DNA of 64,000 nt, taken from positions 992,001-1,056,000 of the forward strand of contig RCSZ01000010.1 of NCBI GenBank assembly GCA_014898425.1. Direction: 5' to 3'. Origin of the DNA: Botryotinia globosa. Its lineage: Eukaryota > Ascomycota > Leotiomycetes > Helotiales > Sclerotiniaceae. A program made the position numbers and the translations under genes. The notes under the pieces were generated by a model. That model was not told the origin of the DNA and searched no databases. It saw only the letters and a list, made by a program, of their open reading frames with translations. Shown one piece after another: positions 34,984-45,195 of this stretch; position 1 is the stretch's first letter, and every line of letters begins with the position of its first letter.

Positions 34984-36066
34984 ATGTCTACTTCCGTCTG
35001 GCCGTCCTTACCTGTCCATGAGTTGAGGAAAGAAGAGGACGATTCTACGGTATATATCTACTTTCTTTACCCATACAATCACATCTACGCAACAAGCGGA
35101 AACTAATTGTCAGTTCAGGAACGCGAGCTGTCATGGCTTCTAGAATCACTACAGGAAACATTGGCTTCACTTAAAACGGGCCTAGAAGATTGTTATGCGC
35201 TTCTCGCGCCTGTTGAACCGGGGTCTACACTTGTTATGTCATCGCCTCGTTCCGAGTATTTGAAGGGCCATATTACACGTGTTGGTACTCAGGTTGTGAA
35301 AGGAGTTTGTCTTCCCCCCTTTTCTGCGTCTTCATATCTTTAACTTCCCTTTCACGCTCCAAATCTCAAACTATAAATCCAAAATCTTTTGGCGATCGCT
35401 AATAGTCCCTCTCAGACTCTTCACCTGCGCCTCAAATCTCTCCCACCGTCCTCGTTTGCACTGTCACCAACGTTGCCCCTTCTCCTCGAACCGCTCACTC
35501 AACTCCGCACACTCCTAAATCAAAGTCTTGATTGTGTAGACATAACTCGCTGGACCGGTGATCGCCATTCTGCGCCTTTTATATCCTCCCAATTGCATCT
35601 TCTCCATAGTATCCTCACTGAGGCCAAGCTCGTCCTCAAGGGTCCCTCTCTCCTCGAGTCTCCCACACAAACCCCCGCATCTTTGAATTGGGCGCATAAC
35701 CCTGTTGATCCCGATACTTTCGCCCCATCCTTACCATCCAATCTCTCTCTCGATCTCACAATCTCCGATGGCTCTTTACTGCTCACTATTCGAGTTCTTG
35801 AACCTGTAACACAACAAGTCAATTTTGGGAGCAGGATAGCTTTTGCGATAGGAGCCCAGAGAAGATTGGAGCATGATGAGATGGATGAGGTCTTCATGTT
35901 CAAAGGGGAAGAGGTTAGGGTTAAGGAAAAGGTTAGGGTCGAGAGTGCGGATCCAAGATTAATGAGTGTTTTGGCTAAAGTGGCGGCCTTAGAGCATACA
36001 GTTGAAGGGGCGAGAGCGGGTCTGAAAATCGTTATGGGCGGTGATAGCCTGGAGGCTGAAGACTAG
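34984..36066 (+). CDS. RAV2: RAVE complex subunit Rav2 / Rogdi homologue
   Basis: Exons 34984-35049, 35119-35304 and 35416-36066 have introns of 69 and 111 bp, giving 300 residues. The splice sites were chosen to keep phase: acceptor GTTCAG before ERELSWLLESL, and acceptor CCTCTCAG before TLHLRLKSLPPSS. Landmarks typical of Rav2/Rogdi are SWLLESLQETLASLKTGLED, the IMSSPRSE-type sequence (here VMSSPRSEYLKGHITRVG) and EPLTQLRTLLNQSLD, with a C-terminal helical end (LAKVAALEHTVEGARAG). With Rav1 and Skp1 this protein forms the RAVE complex, which reassembles V-ATPase V1 onto V0 after glucose changes. It is divergent from POP7. Confidence 0.88.
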
Positions 36067-36994
36067 TGGTGTGTTGGAGCTACTTCTAGAAAGTATCAGC
36101 TACCACAATCTGCCCAATATCAGATTATGATTCTTCATGGCATTGCCAAAGTCTGGCCCAACGTTTTTGGAGGCAATACCCAGGCGGTCCAGTTGGCACG
36201 CTTGCCAGCTGAATCGAAAGCGGTCAAGGATTACCGTGGAAGTTTTTCCAGCTGGATGAAATGCAGTTACATTAGGAGTTAAATTAGGGTCCTACGATGA
36301 TACCATATTGTTCTACGGCTTTAGGCTTTATATTTTCGTTTTTATCCAACTTAGCGATCGGAATTTATTTCAATCGGTCAATAATGCCTGGCTTTGCAGA
36401 TTGTTCTCCGGAGTATGTATGGATATGTTTAAAATTTAATCCTATGTTTAAATTTGTATTAGAAATAGAGCATCATCGTAATGGTAGCTCTCGAAATTTT
36501 GACGGCATTGTAGTAGAATCTTCCTCTGAATTCCAAATTCACTACCGCAGCGCAGCTGAAAAGGGTTGAGAAATTATGGCTATCGTCAGGGCCGCCCCTG
36601 CTCACATGAATGCCTTTCCACTTATCATGGTCAATCTTGATGTGTATACTTGGCCTGCTTATTGAACTTGTGGTTTGAACATTACTGGGCTCACCGTTGC
36701 GTTTAACTCATTTTCCTTTTGAAAGAAATACACCCATCAAGCGATTGATTAATCTGCGCAACAGAAAGGATTATACAAAGACAAAGATTTTGAGAACAGT
36801 ACAGGCAATTGCAAACGATATGTAGCCTGGTAGCTGGGATCACGTGGGAACCCCAGCCACACTTCACTCTGGATTCCGATTCGGCAACGATCAACGAGTT
36901 ATTGATCAAACCATCAACAACGGTGACTTTCCTGGAAATATCACAACAGTTACAATTGAAATCAAACAATATCATAACTGTCTCATTCATCACA
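36067..36994. other. Intergenic region, nothing recognised
   Basis: 3' flank of RAV2 and promoter of the Egt2-like gene. No independent gene is supported. Confidence 0.5.
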
Positions 36995-38569
36995 ATGACA
37001 ATTCGGCCCCCATTCGGCCATCGCATGCGTGACACCCATTTCCAATTCTCTTCCAGCTACACACCTCTAAACCACGGTTCCTTTGGCGCGTACCCACGTC
37101 CCATCCAACAAGCTCAAGATGCATTCCGGAAGCAATGTAATGAAAGACCCAGTACATTCTACGTCTATGATCTTCCAGAACTCGTTGATAAATCACGAGA
37201 AGCCGTTGCACCTCTTCTAGGTGCTGATCCCAAGGAAGTGGTTCTAATCCCGAATGCAACGACAGGCGTGAATACTGTATTGAGGAATCTGAAATGGGAG
37301 GAGGGAGATATTGTTGTTTATTTTAGCACGATTTATGATGCTTGTGAGAAGACAGTTGAAAGTGTCAGAGAGATGTTAGGAGTAGAAGTGGCGACGCATT
37401 GTCAGGTATTGGAGTTTCCAATTAATGAGGAGAATGAATTAGGAGAATTCAGAGAGTTTGTAGAGTTGGTAAAAGGGATGGGTACAAAAGTTAAGTTGGC
37501 TATATTTGATACGGTAAGATTGTCTCGATCCTACAAATTGAGTCACTTTAAATTGTCAGTAGTTCTGACATTATCCCTCATGTATTCCTTCAAGTGCATC
37601 TCGATTGACTTTGATTGATGGTCTCAATTTTCTTACAATTTTAATGGCAGGTCCTGACATTCCCCGGTGTGCGAATGCCTTGGGAGAAGCTGGTACGGAT
37701 GTGTAAAGAACTGGGTGTCTTGAGTTTAATTGATGGTGCTCACGGTATCGGACACATCGATCTTACACACCTTGGTTCAGTCAGTCCTGACTTTTTCGTC
37801 AGTAACTGTCATAAGTATGATGTATTTTTCTCATAAAAGTTATATTCTAACCTACGGCAGATGGCTCTATACCCCTCGCTCGTGTGCTGTCTTTTATGTA
37901 CCCCTCCGCAACCAACATCTCATTCGCACATCCCTTCCTACATCTCACGGCTACCGCAAAAATTGTGAGAATAACACTCTGGAAGATATCAATAACTATT
38001 TCGTCTCAATGTTCAACTTTGTAGCAACAATTGACTATACACCCTACCTATGCATCCCCGCGGCAATATCCTTCCGCAATACTGTTTGCGGCGGCGAAGC
38101 GTCAATTCGTCAATATTGTTTTGATCTCGCTAAAACAGGCGGTAACTTATGCGCTTCGACTCTGAATACACATACTCTTCCCGTCTTGCCCGGAAGAGAA
38201 ACTTGTTTCACTAATATCAAGCTACCAATACCCTTTTTGCGGGATAACAATGAGAAGTCCCATGCAACATCCGAGACAACAGCATTCAAACCTGCCGATG
38301 CAGAAAAGATCAAAGTATGGCTCAACACAACCGCAGTCAGAGAATTTGACACCTATCTGCAGATTGGATGGCATGCGAATGTACTCTGGGTCAGGTTGAG
38401 CGCGCAGATATATCTTGAATTGAGAGATTTCGAGTGGGTAGGGGAGAAGTTAAAGGGATTATGTGAAAGGGTTAACGAGGGGGAGGTGGAAGGAATAAAG
38501 AGAGTGGATGTAACAGAGGCTCCGGATGCTCAGGTTTCGTTCATTTGTGGTGGCGCTTGTGATGATTAA
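36995..38569 (+). CDS. PLP-dependent class V aminotransferase-like enzyme (Egt2 / isopenicillin-N-epimerase-like)
   Basis: Exons 36995-37513, 37651-37814 and 37861-38569 give 463 residues; the introns are 137 and 46 bp. I chose the ATG in CACAATGACA because the family motif LNHGSFGAYPRP follows about 25 residues later. Class V signatures: NATTGVNTVLRNL, the PLP-binding aspartate in LIDGAHGIGHID, and the Schiff-base lysine (Lys228) in FVSNCHKW, created by the second splice. Relatives include isopenicillin N epimerase and fungal Egt2, the hercynylcysteine sulfoxide lyase of ergothioneine synthesis. The SNCHKWLYTPRSCAVFYV area fits the Egt2-like group best, but no Egt1 is nearby, so the substrate remains inferred. 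Confidence 0.82.
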
Positions 38570-38988
38570 CTTGACGACTCGGTTGCGGATGATTCACCCA
38601 AGTCATTAAAACGACTGGATGCTGATACTGCTGGTGGAGGAATTTTGAGCTGCAACAAGGTTTACCAAATCTAAAAGATGTGGACAATTAGATATCAACG
38701 TGAGAAGGTTGAACGTGGCGCGTCGCTTTTGTTTAAGTAGGTAGGTTACATGCAGCATATGGCGTTGACAAGAGGGACTCAAGGACATAATTTCCCATAT
38801 ATTGGTGAAGAGGCAGCCTCACACAGACTATGATTGAAAATTAAATTTCCACCTTACTATTTAGTTGTTCGACATAACAGCTTACAGATGGTAGCCTCTT
38901 GACTGCTGTTTAGAATTACGTACTATGACTTCCAACGATCCTGTAGAAAGATTATATCTTTTATCTCCAAGCTGTTCTCTTGGATATC

Positions 38989-40323
38989 TCACGCACCAAA
39001 GCTCGAAAAATTAGCAGGCAAGAAAGTTTCAATCACATCACCCTTCATCTCAATCTTACACCACCCATCAAATTCCTCCATATAAAACACTCCACTCCCC
39101 ATCTCCTCACTCGTGCTATTCCGCCACGCAACTCCAAACGGAAGACCAGAAGCTATCCCCTCCACAGCCCCATTCCGAGCAACACTCAGACCTCCACAAA
39201 CCACCATGTCAAAAAAGCCAGGCGGCGTAGTGGTATAGAGACCACAAGGAGTGGCGCGAGTTTCAAGTCCCGCAATACAGACGAGGCCAAGAATGCAGGC
39301 GAATAACAGGGCTGTGTAGATCTTGTACCAGAGACTTGTGATACATGGGATGATGGTGGTGGTAGAATTATTGATCAGGAAATAGAATGCATAAATGGGG
39401 ATTGAACAGACGAGGAAGATGGTGAAAAATATGGCGACGAGGAATTGCGTAAATGTGAAGAAGGTATTCGAAGGGTCGGATGAAGTTTCATAAGGTATTA
39501 GATAAAGGAGCGCTAGGACCAGGAGAGCAAGTAGCGGAAGGAGAAAGAGGATCCGTACTATTATACCGCGCCAGCTACGAGGAGAGAAGAGGTCAAGTGA
39601 GTGGACTGCAAATGGTTCGAGAAGTCCTAAGCTGAGAAGGGTACGACTTGTTGGTGATTTGCGAGGGTTTAAAGAGTTAGTCAGGCTGTACCCGTCACAA
39701 ATTTCGAACACCGGGTCACTATCACCATCAATATCTACATCTACATAAGAGTAGTCATCAGATATCCAGACTGCCGCAGGTAATCTTATTAATCCGCATA
39801 TAGCCAGCGGCGCAAAAACTGTTCCCAGAGAGATAGTATTAGAATAGCCACCCCCGTTCAATCCTCCAACCAATTGCCAAGCAGCTTGCAGTCCTTGCAA
39901 TACAGTGGCTACTGTTTCAGCTGAGGTTTTCGAAACCCAAACTGCATGCGGAGAACTAGGAATGCGAGAACAGAAGCGTCGACTGTTCCGCATCATATTT
40001 TCCGAGCCATCCCAACCACTCGACGTCCAAAAGTGTGCATTACTAGCTGCCATGTCCGCAGAATTCCATGCACGCGATCGTGCTCGTCGATCAATGATTG
40101 AGAAGTAACGCCATAGTATCGAAGTAGGATTGTAGTGGCCGAGCCGCTCGTGCCAACGAGGTCGTGGGCTGGAGAGATAGACGGGCGATGGAACTCCGGC
40201 GACGATATGAACAATGAGGGGGGCAAGGCAGAGTGTTAATAGATTTATCCAATCTGCAAATAGAATCCCATGTGCTTGGTATGTAAATGGGAGAACGCCA
40301 TTGTACGGAAAGTTAATGTTCAT
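38989..40323 (-). CDS. Multi-pass membrane protein, hypothetical
   Basis: A single-exon frame gives 444 residues from the ATG at 40323; the frame is open further upstream, but MNINFPYNGVLPFTYQAHG is the most plausible start. A first membrane segment lies near residues 25-45 (WINLLTLCLAPLIVHIVAGV). A central stretch around residues 150-185 is moderately hydrophobic. Three strong helices close the protein: IVRILFLLPLLALLVLALLY, FLVAIFFTIFLVCSIPIYAF and YTALLFACILGLVCIAGL. A short soluble tail follows with MEEFDGWCKIEMKG. I recognise no transporter signature. It resembles the many uncharacterised fungal plasma-membrane proteins. Confidence 0.68.
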   Translation of the reverse strand: MNINFPYNGVLPFTYQAHGILFADWINLLTLCLAPLIVHIVAGVPSPVYLSSPRPRWHERLGHYNPTSILWRYFSIIDRRARSRAWNSADMAASNAHFWTSSGWDGSENMMRNSRRFCSRIPSSPHAVWVSKTSAETVATVLQGLQAAWQLVGGLNGGGYSNTISLGTVFAPLAICGLIRLPAAVWISDDYSYVDVDIDGDSDPVFEICDGYSLTNSLNPRKSPTSRTLLSLGLLEPFAVHSLDLFSPRSWRGIIVRILFLLPLLALLVLALLYLIPYETSSDPSNTFFTFTQFLVAIFFTIFLVCSIPIYAFYFLINNSTTTIIPCITSLWYKIYTALLFACILGLVCIAGLETRATPCGLYTTTPPGFFDMVVCGGLSVARNGAVEGIASGLPFGVAWRNSTSEEMGSGVFYMEEFDGWCKIEMKGDVIETFLPANFSSFGA

Positions 40324-41243
40324 CGTATGGTCTTGAGATTGGCAACGAATAGGAGTCGACAGAAAATAAAGACTATCAGCATCGAAAAGAAAGTCTGCGA
40401 TTAGTTCAAGCTTCAATTTGGCATTTTTGCAAGATTTAAATAATAATACTCGAGGGGGAAAACTGTGCAATACAATGTCGCACAGCGAACCTCATGTTTG
40501 TTCTAACAACACACTATGCCACAATTCTTATTGGGATAGGTAAGCAGCATATAGTAGATGCAGGTACAAAGACAACCAAGCTATTGAGCGCAGATAGGAT
40601 AACAAATCAAAATTTCAGGTAACAGACACTTATTGTGTACCAGGACTTTCATCAAGTAACTCAACATCGGGCCTTCACCTCCCCCCCGTGGGGGCCCAAA
40701 TACAAGAATGTTTGTTGTGAACCGGTGCTGCGCCTTAATCCACGCTGAGCAAACACCGCGGCGCTTGTAGAGCTGAAACGATCTTTTGAAGCTAGTTATA
40801 TGGTCTATGAAATGTCGTGTATGTGAATATAGAGTGACGGAGTACATAGTGCGATAATATTGTCATCTCGGCACGAGCCGAGACCGGCGGGAACGCTAGC
40901 GGAATCCTTGTTTGATACTTTTCCATTCAATCTCACAATATCATCTGGTAAAGTCAAGCCTACCTGGTAAAATCAGGCTTGACTTTACCCATCCACTGTG
41001 TTAAAGTGTTTGCATTTGAATTCGTTACAAGCTTCCTTTCGTTTTTTATCAATTTCTTAATACATGTAGCAGCGTGCTGATCTTGACCCTCAAGTTCAGA
41101 GCTGGTTATCGTCCATTCAACTTTCATCGCTTCAATATCACACCTCATTGACTAAATTTGTCCTGGTATCCGCAACGCTAACGTTTAATGCATAACTTCA
41201 ATCCTCCCGCCAATTCTGGTGTCCTATCCACGCAGATATCAGA
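40324..41243. other. Intergenic region with a perfect hairpin
   Basis: No gene is supported. The notable structure is the perfect 15-bp inverted repeat at 40947-40989. Confidence 0.5.
40947..40989. repeat. Perfect inverted repeat, 15-bp arms
   Basis: GGTAAAGTCAAGCCT (40947-40961) is the exact reverse complement of 40975-40989, with a 13-nt loop that itself repeats CTGGTAAAATCA-like sequence. It lies about 250 bp downstream of the NIPSNAP stop codon, between two minus-strand genes. Confidence 0.88.
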
Positions 41244-42341
41244 TCAAGCAACTGGGCTCCATGGCATTGGAATCAACACTCGACTCTTCATATTTTGAAT
41301 CAATGGCACAGTCTTATGAACTGTATCTCCCCAGCCCTCGATCTCCCAGCTTTGCTCTCTTCTCTTTTTTCTCTCCTCTAAATCCGCAAATTGCCACAAA
41401 TGGTGCACGGTGTTCAGTTCTCCGATTTGTACAAACCATGCTCCAACGCCTTCCATAACTTCTCTGCGAGCTTTTAGACCGCGGCGCCAATGAGTCTCCC
41501 ATTCTAAGAGGTTTCCGGGGTGCAATGTGTACGAGCGTAATTCAAAGAGACCACCAAGTTGGCGGGGTGCAGTGGTAGGCCAGAAGGAGAATTCTTGCAT
41601 GAGAGAAACGTTCTTCTTTGTAATGAGAGACTTGAGTTTCTTGTCAAATTCTTGGAAGCCAGGATGCGATGCGATACTATGCAGGGAGTCATGGTAACCG
41701 TGATATCGTTGGTATTCCCAAATATGGACTGTAATCATTCATCTGTCAGCGTTTGTAGGTGGACTAAATTCGAAAGTCGACGAGAATTGGAACGTACCAA
41801 AAGTATCACAATCTCCAACCTCTGTTCTCCAACTTCCAACTAAGTGTACTTTATTCTGTTCCATTCCCGCCATCTTCGGATACCACTCCCCAACCAATTG
41901 GACATACTCATCAACCTTGTCTGGCTTGACCTCATGAAACACGATCGAGTGTACATATTTGCCTCTAGCCAAAACCTGACTGAAACTCTGTTCAATCTCC
42001 TTTTCCATCTCACGGCCTTCTGGAGTCCCATATATTAAGCTACTTAATTTTCCTTTCTTCTCACCATTTCCGTTTGTGTGCTCTACTCCATTTAGTGTAT
42101 GGCCTGCCGAAGCAGATGTTTGAGCTTGGGAGGATAGTTTGGACTCACTTGCAGCTTCTTTCTTACGATGTTGTTCTGCGATTCTTTCTCTGAATTCTTT
42201 CTGCTTTGCATCGAATGAGGCCACACCTTGAGGGGTGATATTTGATAGGGCTGGTGTACGAGAGAGAGAGGTAGATGTAGTGGTGAAGGCTCTAAGAGGA
42301 TGACTCGTGATGGAGCTGCGTGAGATTCGTCGTGTAAACAT
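41244..42341 (-). CDS. NIPSNAP family mitochondrial protein
   Basis: Exons 42341-41798 and 41728-41244 flank a 69-bp intron (GTACGT to ATTACAG), giving 342 residues. The N terminus (MFTRRISRSSITSHPLRAF, then TTTSTSLSRTP) is Arg/Ser/Thr-rich with no acidic residues, a good mitochondrial presequence. Two NIPSNAP repeats follow: KYVHSIVFHEVKPDKVDEYV with WYPKMAGM and LVGSWRTEVGD, then FELRSYTLHPGNLLEWETHW with TVHHLWQFADLEERKKRREQ. The typical phrase VHIWEYQRYHGY spans the intron. NIPSNAP proteins are mitochondrial matrix or membrane-associated and linked in animals to mitophagy signalling; the fungal function is less defined. Confidence 0.86.
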
Positions 42342-43467
42342 TTTGGAGTTGTTGCTTGATTATTGGTGTAGTCAAGAGTTGTAACGATTATTGGAATTGT
42401 TGGAGATTGGTTGAAGGATGAAACCGTTTTCGTAATTCAAAGTTCCACAATCTCAGAGAGCTGAAGGGAGGACTTTCGCTTGGTTGATTGAACAATTGAG
42501 GTTTTACTCTCCAATTGTCATCCAATTATCGTGTAATGAGTTGTGTTGTATCGTCGTACTTCCCGAAGCGCTGGTATGATGTCGTTGCCGTGGTTGATTT
42601 ACTCCGTCTCGTCTCGTCTCGCTCGTTTTTCGAGTGCAAAGCAGAAATAGAATTCAATATTCTTTTAGAGAATTGTCGTTGTTTCCTCCTCTCTTTTTCG
42701 GAGATGCAATCAACAGAAACAAAGGAAGATGGAAGCTGCAAAGTAGGTTTGGTTTAGGTAGGTTTAATAGGTTCGTAGCACAAGAAAACCATATAATTGG
42801 CTAAAATGGAATCCAACAATAGCAAGCTTGTCAAATACCCCGCACTTTTTGACTGTTTTGTCCGTCTCAAAGTGTAAAAAAAGCACTATCAAATAGTGAA
42901 TAACTCGAGCGGGAAAGGGTCAAGATTGTATGGGCAGAAATAGATTGGTTCAAAAGTTCGTGTGGTTACAACACTTTGGAGGTGTGATGTGATGTGAGAG
43001 AAAGAGAGGAAATGGTGAATGAACTGGAAGGGGAAAAGAGGACAACCAAGCTGCAGCTGGGCAGTGACGAAAGTGAGGAGTAAGGCAAGGATGTGGTGGC
43101 TCCATTTCGGATGAATATGAGGGTTTGCGGGTTTGCGGGCGTACGGGCTTATTAGAGTTTCTTGCGGAGACCAATCAAAATTCAAATTCTATCTTGTGTC
43201 CGTTACCTTTGTATGGGGAAATGAAGCTGAAGATGTAGAAGCACGTGAAGATAGGCCAATGATCATAGACTAAGCTGATGCCTCACAAACAAGGCGTCAA
43301 ATATTTATAGAAAACGTGATATCCCACTAAGCCTAATACATTCTAGCCTTACTTTGTTGCGGCCCTTCCCATCGTTGACCTCACTACCATTATCGGAATC
43401 ACCACCGTCTAACCTCCAATCAACCCGCCGGTACATTTTCAGTCGTATCCCTCAGCACAAATTCACA
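42342..43467. other. Divergent promoter region between NIPSNAP and ATP18
   Basis: No gene is seen. A short CGTCT/CGCTC repeat lies near 42605-42625. The region must carry the promoters of both flanking mitochondrial-protein genes. Confidence 0.5.
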
Positions 43468-43958
43468 ATGTCTTGGTTAGGAAAGAAGTTCCCTGCGCCT
43501 GTCGGTATGTGAAGCCATTCAATTGCAAGCTGTGAAAAGCTTTCGTTCCGCACTTTTCCGATCTCCAAGTAATGTTTACTGATAAAATTGTGTTTTTAGC
43601 AAAGCCAATGGCTCCTTTCTTCGTTGCCGGTATGTTAATTTGAGCGCCATTCATCCCAAGTGTATCACGGAATGCGAAGGTCGAAAGCACTTGGAACTGG
43701 GGAGGAACGGCAAGGCTGGAGCCTGGACTATGGCTAATATTACCTGGGGAATTAGGTGCCGTCATTATGTACGGAATCAACTCTGCTGCTACCGCAATGG
43801 CCAACAGTACGTCTATTCCATTGCTTGTCTTCGCATGTGGGCAGTAAAGATTTGTTTATGAAGGGATACTGACAATACTGGCTATTACAGGCGAGGAGTT
43901 CAAGAATGATCCTAGAAACCCAAACGCAAAGACCCCAAAGCCAGCCGACAAACACTAA
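43468..43958 (+). CDS. ATP18: Mitochondrial ATP synthase subunit J (Atp18), four exons
   Basis: Exons 43468-43504, 43600-43629, 43756-43806 and 43891-43958 encode 61 residues. Every junction splits a codon after its first base: G|CA, G|GT and A|GC. The product begins MSWLGKKFPAPVAKPMAPFF, followed by a single membrane helix (VAGAVIMYGINSAATAMA) and a polar tail ending KTPKPADKH. This is the subunit j/i of the F1Fo-ATP synthase membrane sector, needed for dimer assembly in yeast. Introns make up more than 60 percent of the locus, so the gene is easily missed by ORF-based annotation. The start lies in ATTCACAATGTC. Recognition is firm from the N-terminal motif and length. Confidence 0.92.
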
Positions 43959-45195
43959 ATGGGAGAAACGTATGATAGGGGGCATGATGACTGAGAACTT
44001 GCATAGATCGAACCTATGGTAGATCGATTGAACGGGGCGTTCGTTCCCGTGAAGGATGATGTGTAAATTAGGAGACAATGAAATCATCTGGTGTCCTATA
44101 AAGGAAGATCTTGCACTGTGACCTATCATGCAGGTTTGAGTATACTGATAATATCTTGGGTTTGACCTCCAAATCAATCGTTTCGGGCAAACTCTCATGG
44201 CATGAGAGAGTATGGGAGATAGTGAGTGAATTGCCTCGAGTGGGGATATTACATGGCTAATAAGTTGTATTGTATTTTCCATTCCTATTAATGTCCGAGT
44301 ATAGGGGTGTAGTATGAAAGTATTTGTCTCCAAAGGTCCGTTTCAAAGTTGTGAATTGCTTTGAGTTTGTACTGATTGGTGGCAATCAATGATTCATATG
44401 TTGCTTTGGTATTAGGTAGGTAGTCTTGCAATATCAAGTCTAGTGAACTGTTAAAGCATGCCTTGCTTGTCTTCACTGTCCTTCTTGATTTCCTGATAAC
44501 CTTTGTTCATGTTTCTCCATCACATAGTATGACTGTATTCAAGTTGCAAGTGCTCAAATCAACGACTTTGCGTTCAAGAATATCAAAGACCTCCAGTTAC
44601 CTAGATAGTCATATACCTCTCTCTCTCTCCCCATCTCTCTCAAAGTATTGTTCATATCAATGCAGTCCAACTAGTTTGTCTACAAACCAAGCTCGAATTA
44701 TGTGACCTGTTTCATAATCAGTAGCATTCATGTCTCTCCAGGGCTGTTCTTCTATTGCCCAGAATTATTCACATAGAAGTCATCTCGGACCTTGCAATCC
44801 CTGAAAACCCGAGGATACAGTGAATTCACATCATGACACCTGATTGACCTTCCTGTTGCTTATGGCTCGAGCCTGCACGGACCCCATAACAATCTTGAAT
44901 CATAATAAACCCTCCCCTTCTCATCAACTCTCAACTTTGATCTGCAAACCTCTTACTTGATACTTCGAACAAACAACTTTTTTCTCAACAAGTTTTCAGA
45001 TCTATCGTTGTTGTGCTTGTCACAATAACTGTAGTTTTTGGACTACCCCTTCTTTGATATTGTACAAAATCCACATCCTTTCGCAAGTTTCCACAAGTCT
45101 CCAACTTCGAGCCCTTGAGGTGGAAAGTTGAATTTCCAGCTGATCATTTCGACTTGCAGAAATCGATAAGCACTTACTGCGTTATTTACTTCAAA
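43959..45195. other. Intergenic region, nothing recognised
   Basis: 3' flank of ATP18 and a long promoter/5' UTR for the next gene, with CT-rich tracts at 44615-44640 and 44900-45110. Confidence 0.5.

Noticed and set aside
42515..43185. Short ORFs on both strands between NIPSNAP and ATP18
   Set aside because: Overlapping antisense frames in a divergent promoter with short CGTCT repeats; no protein signature.
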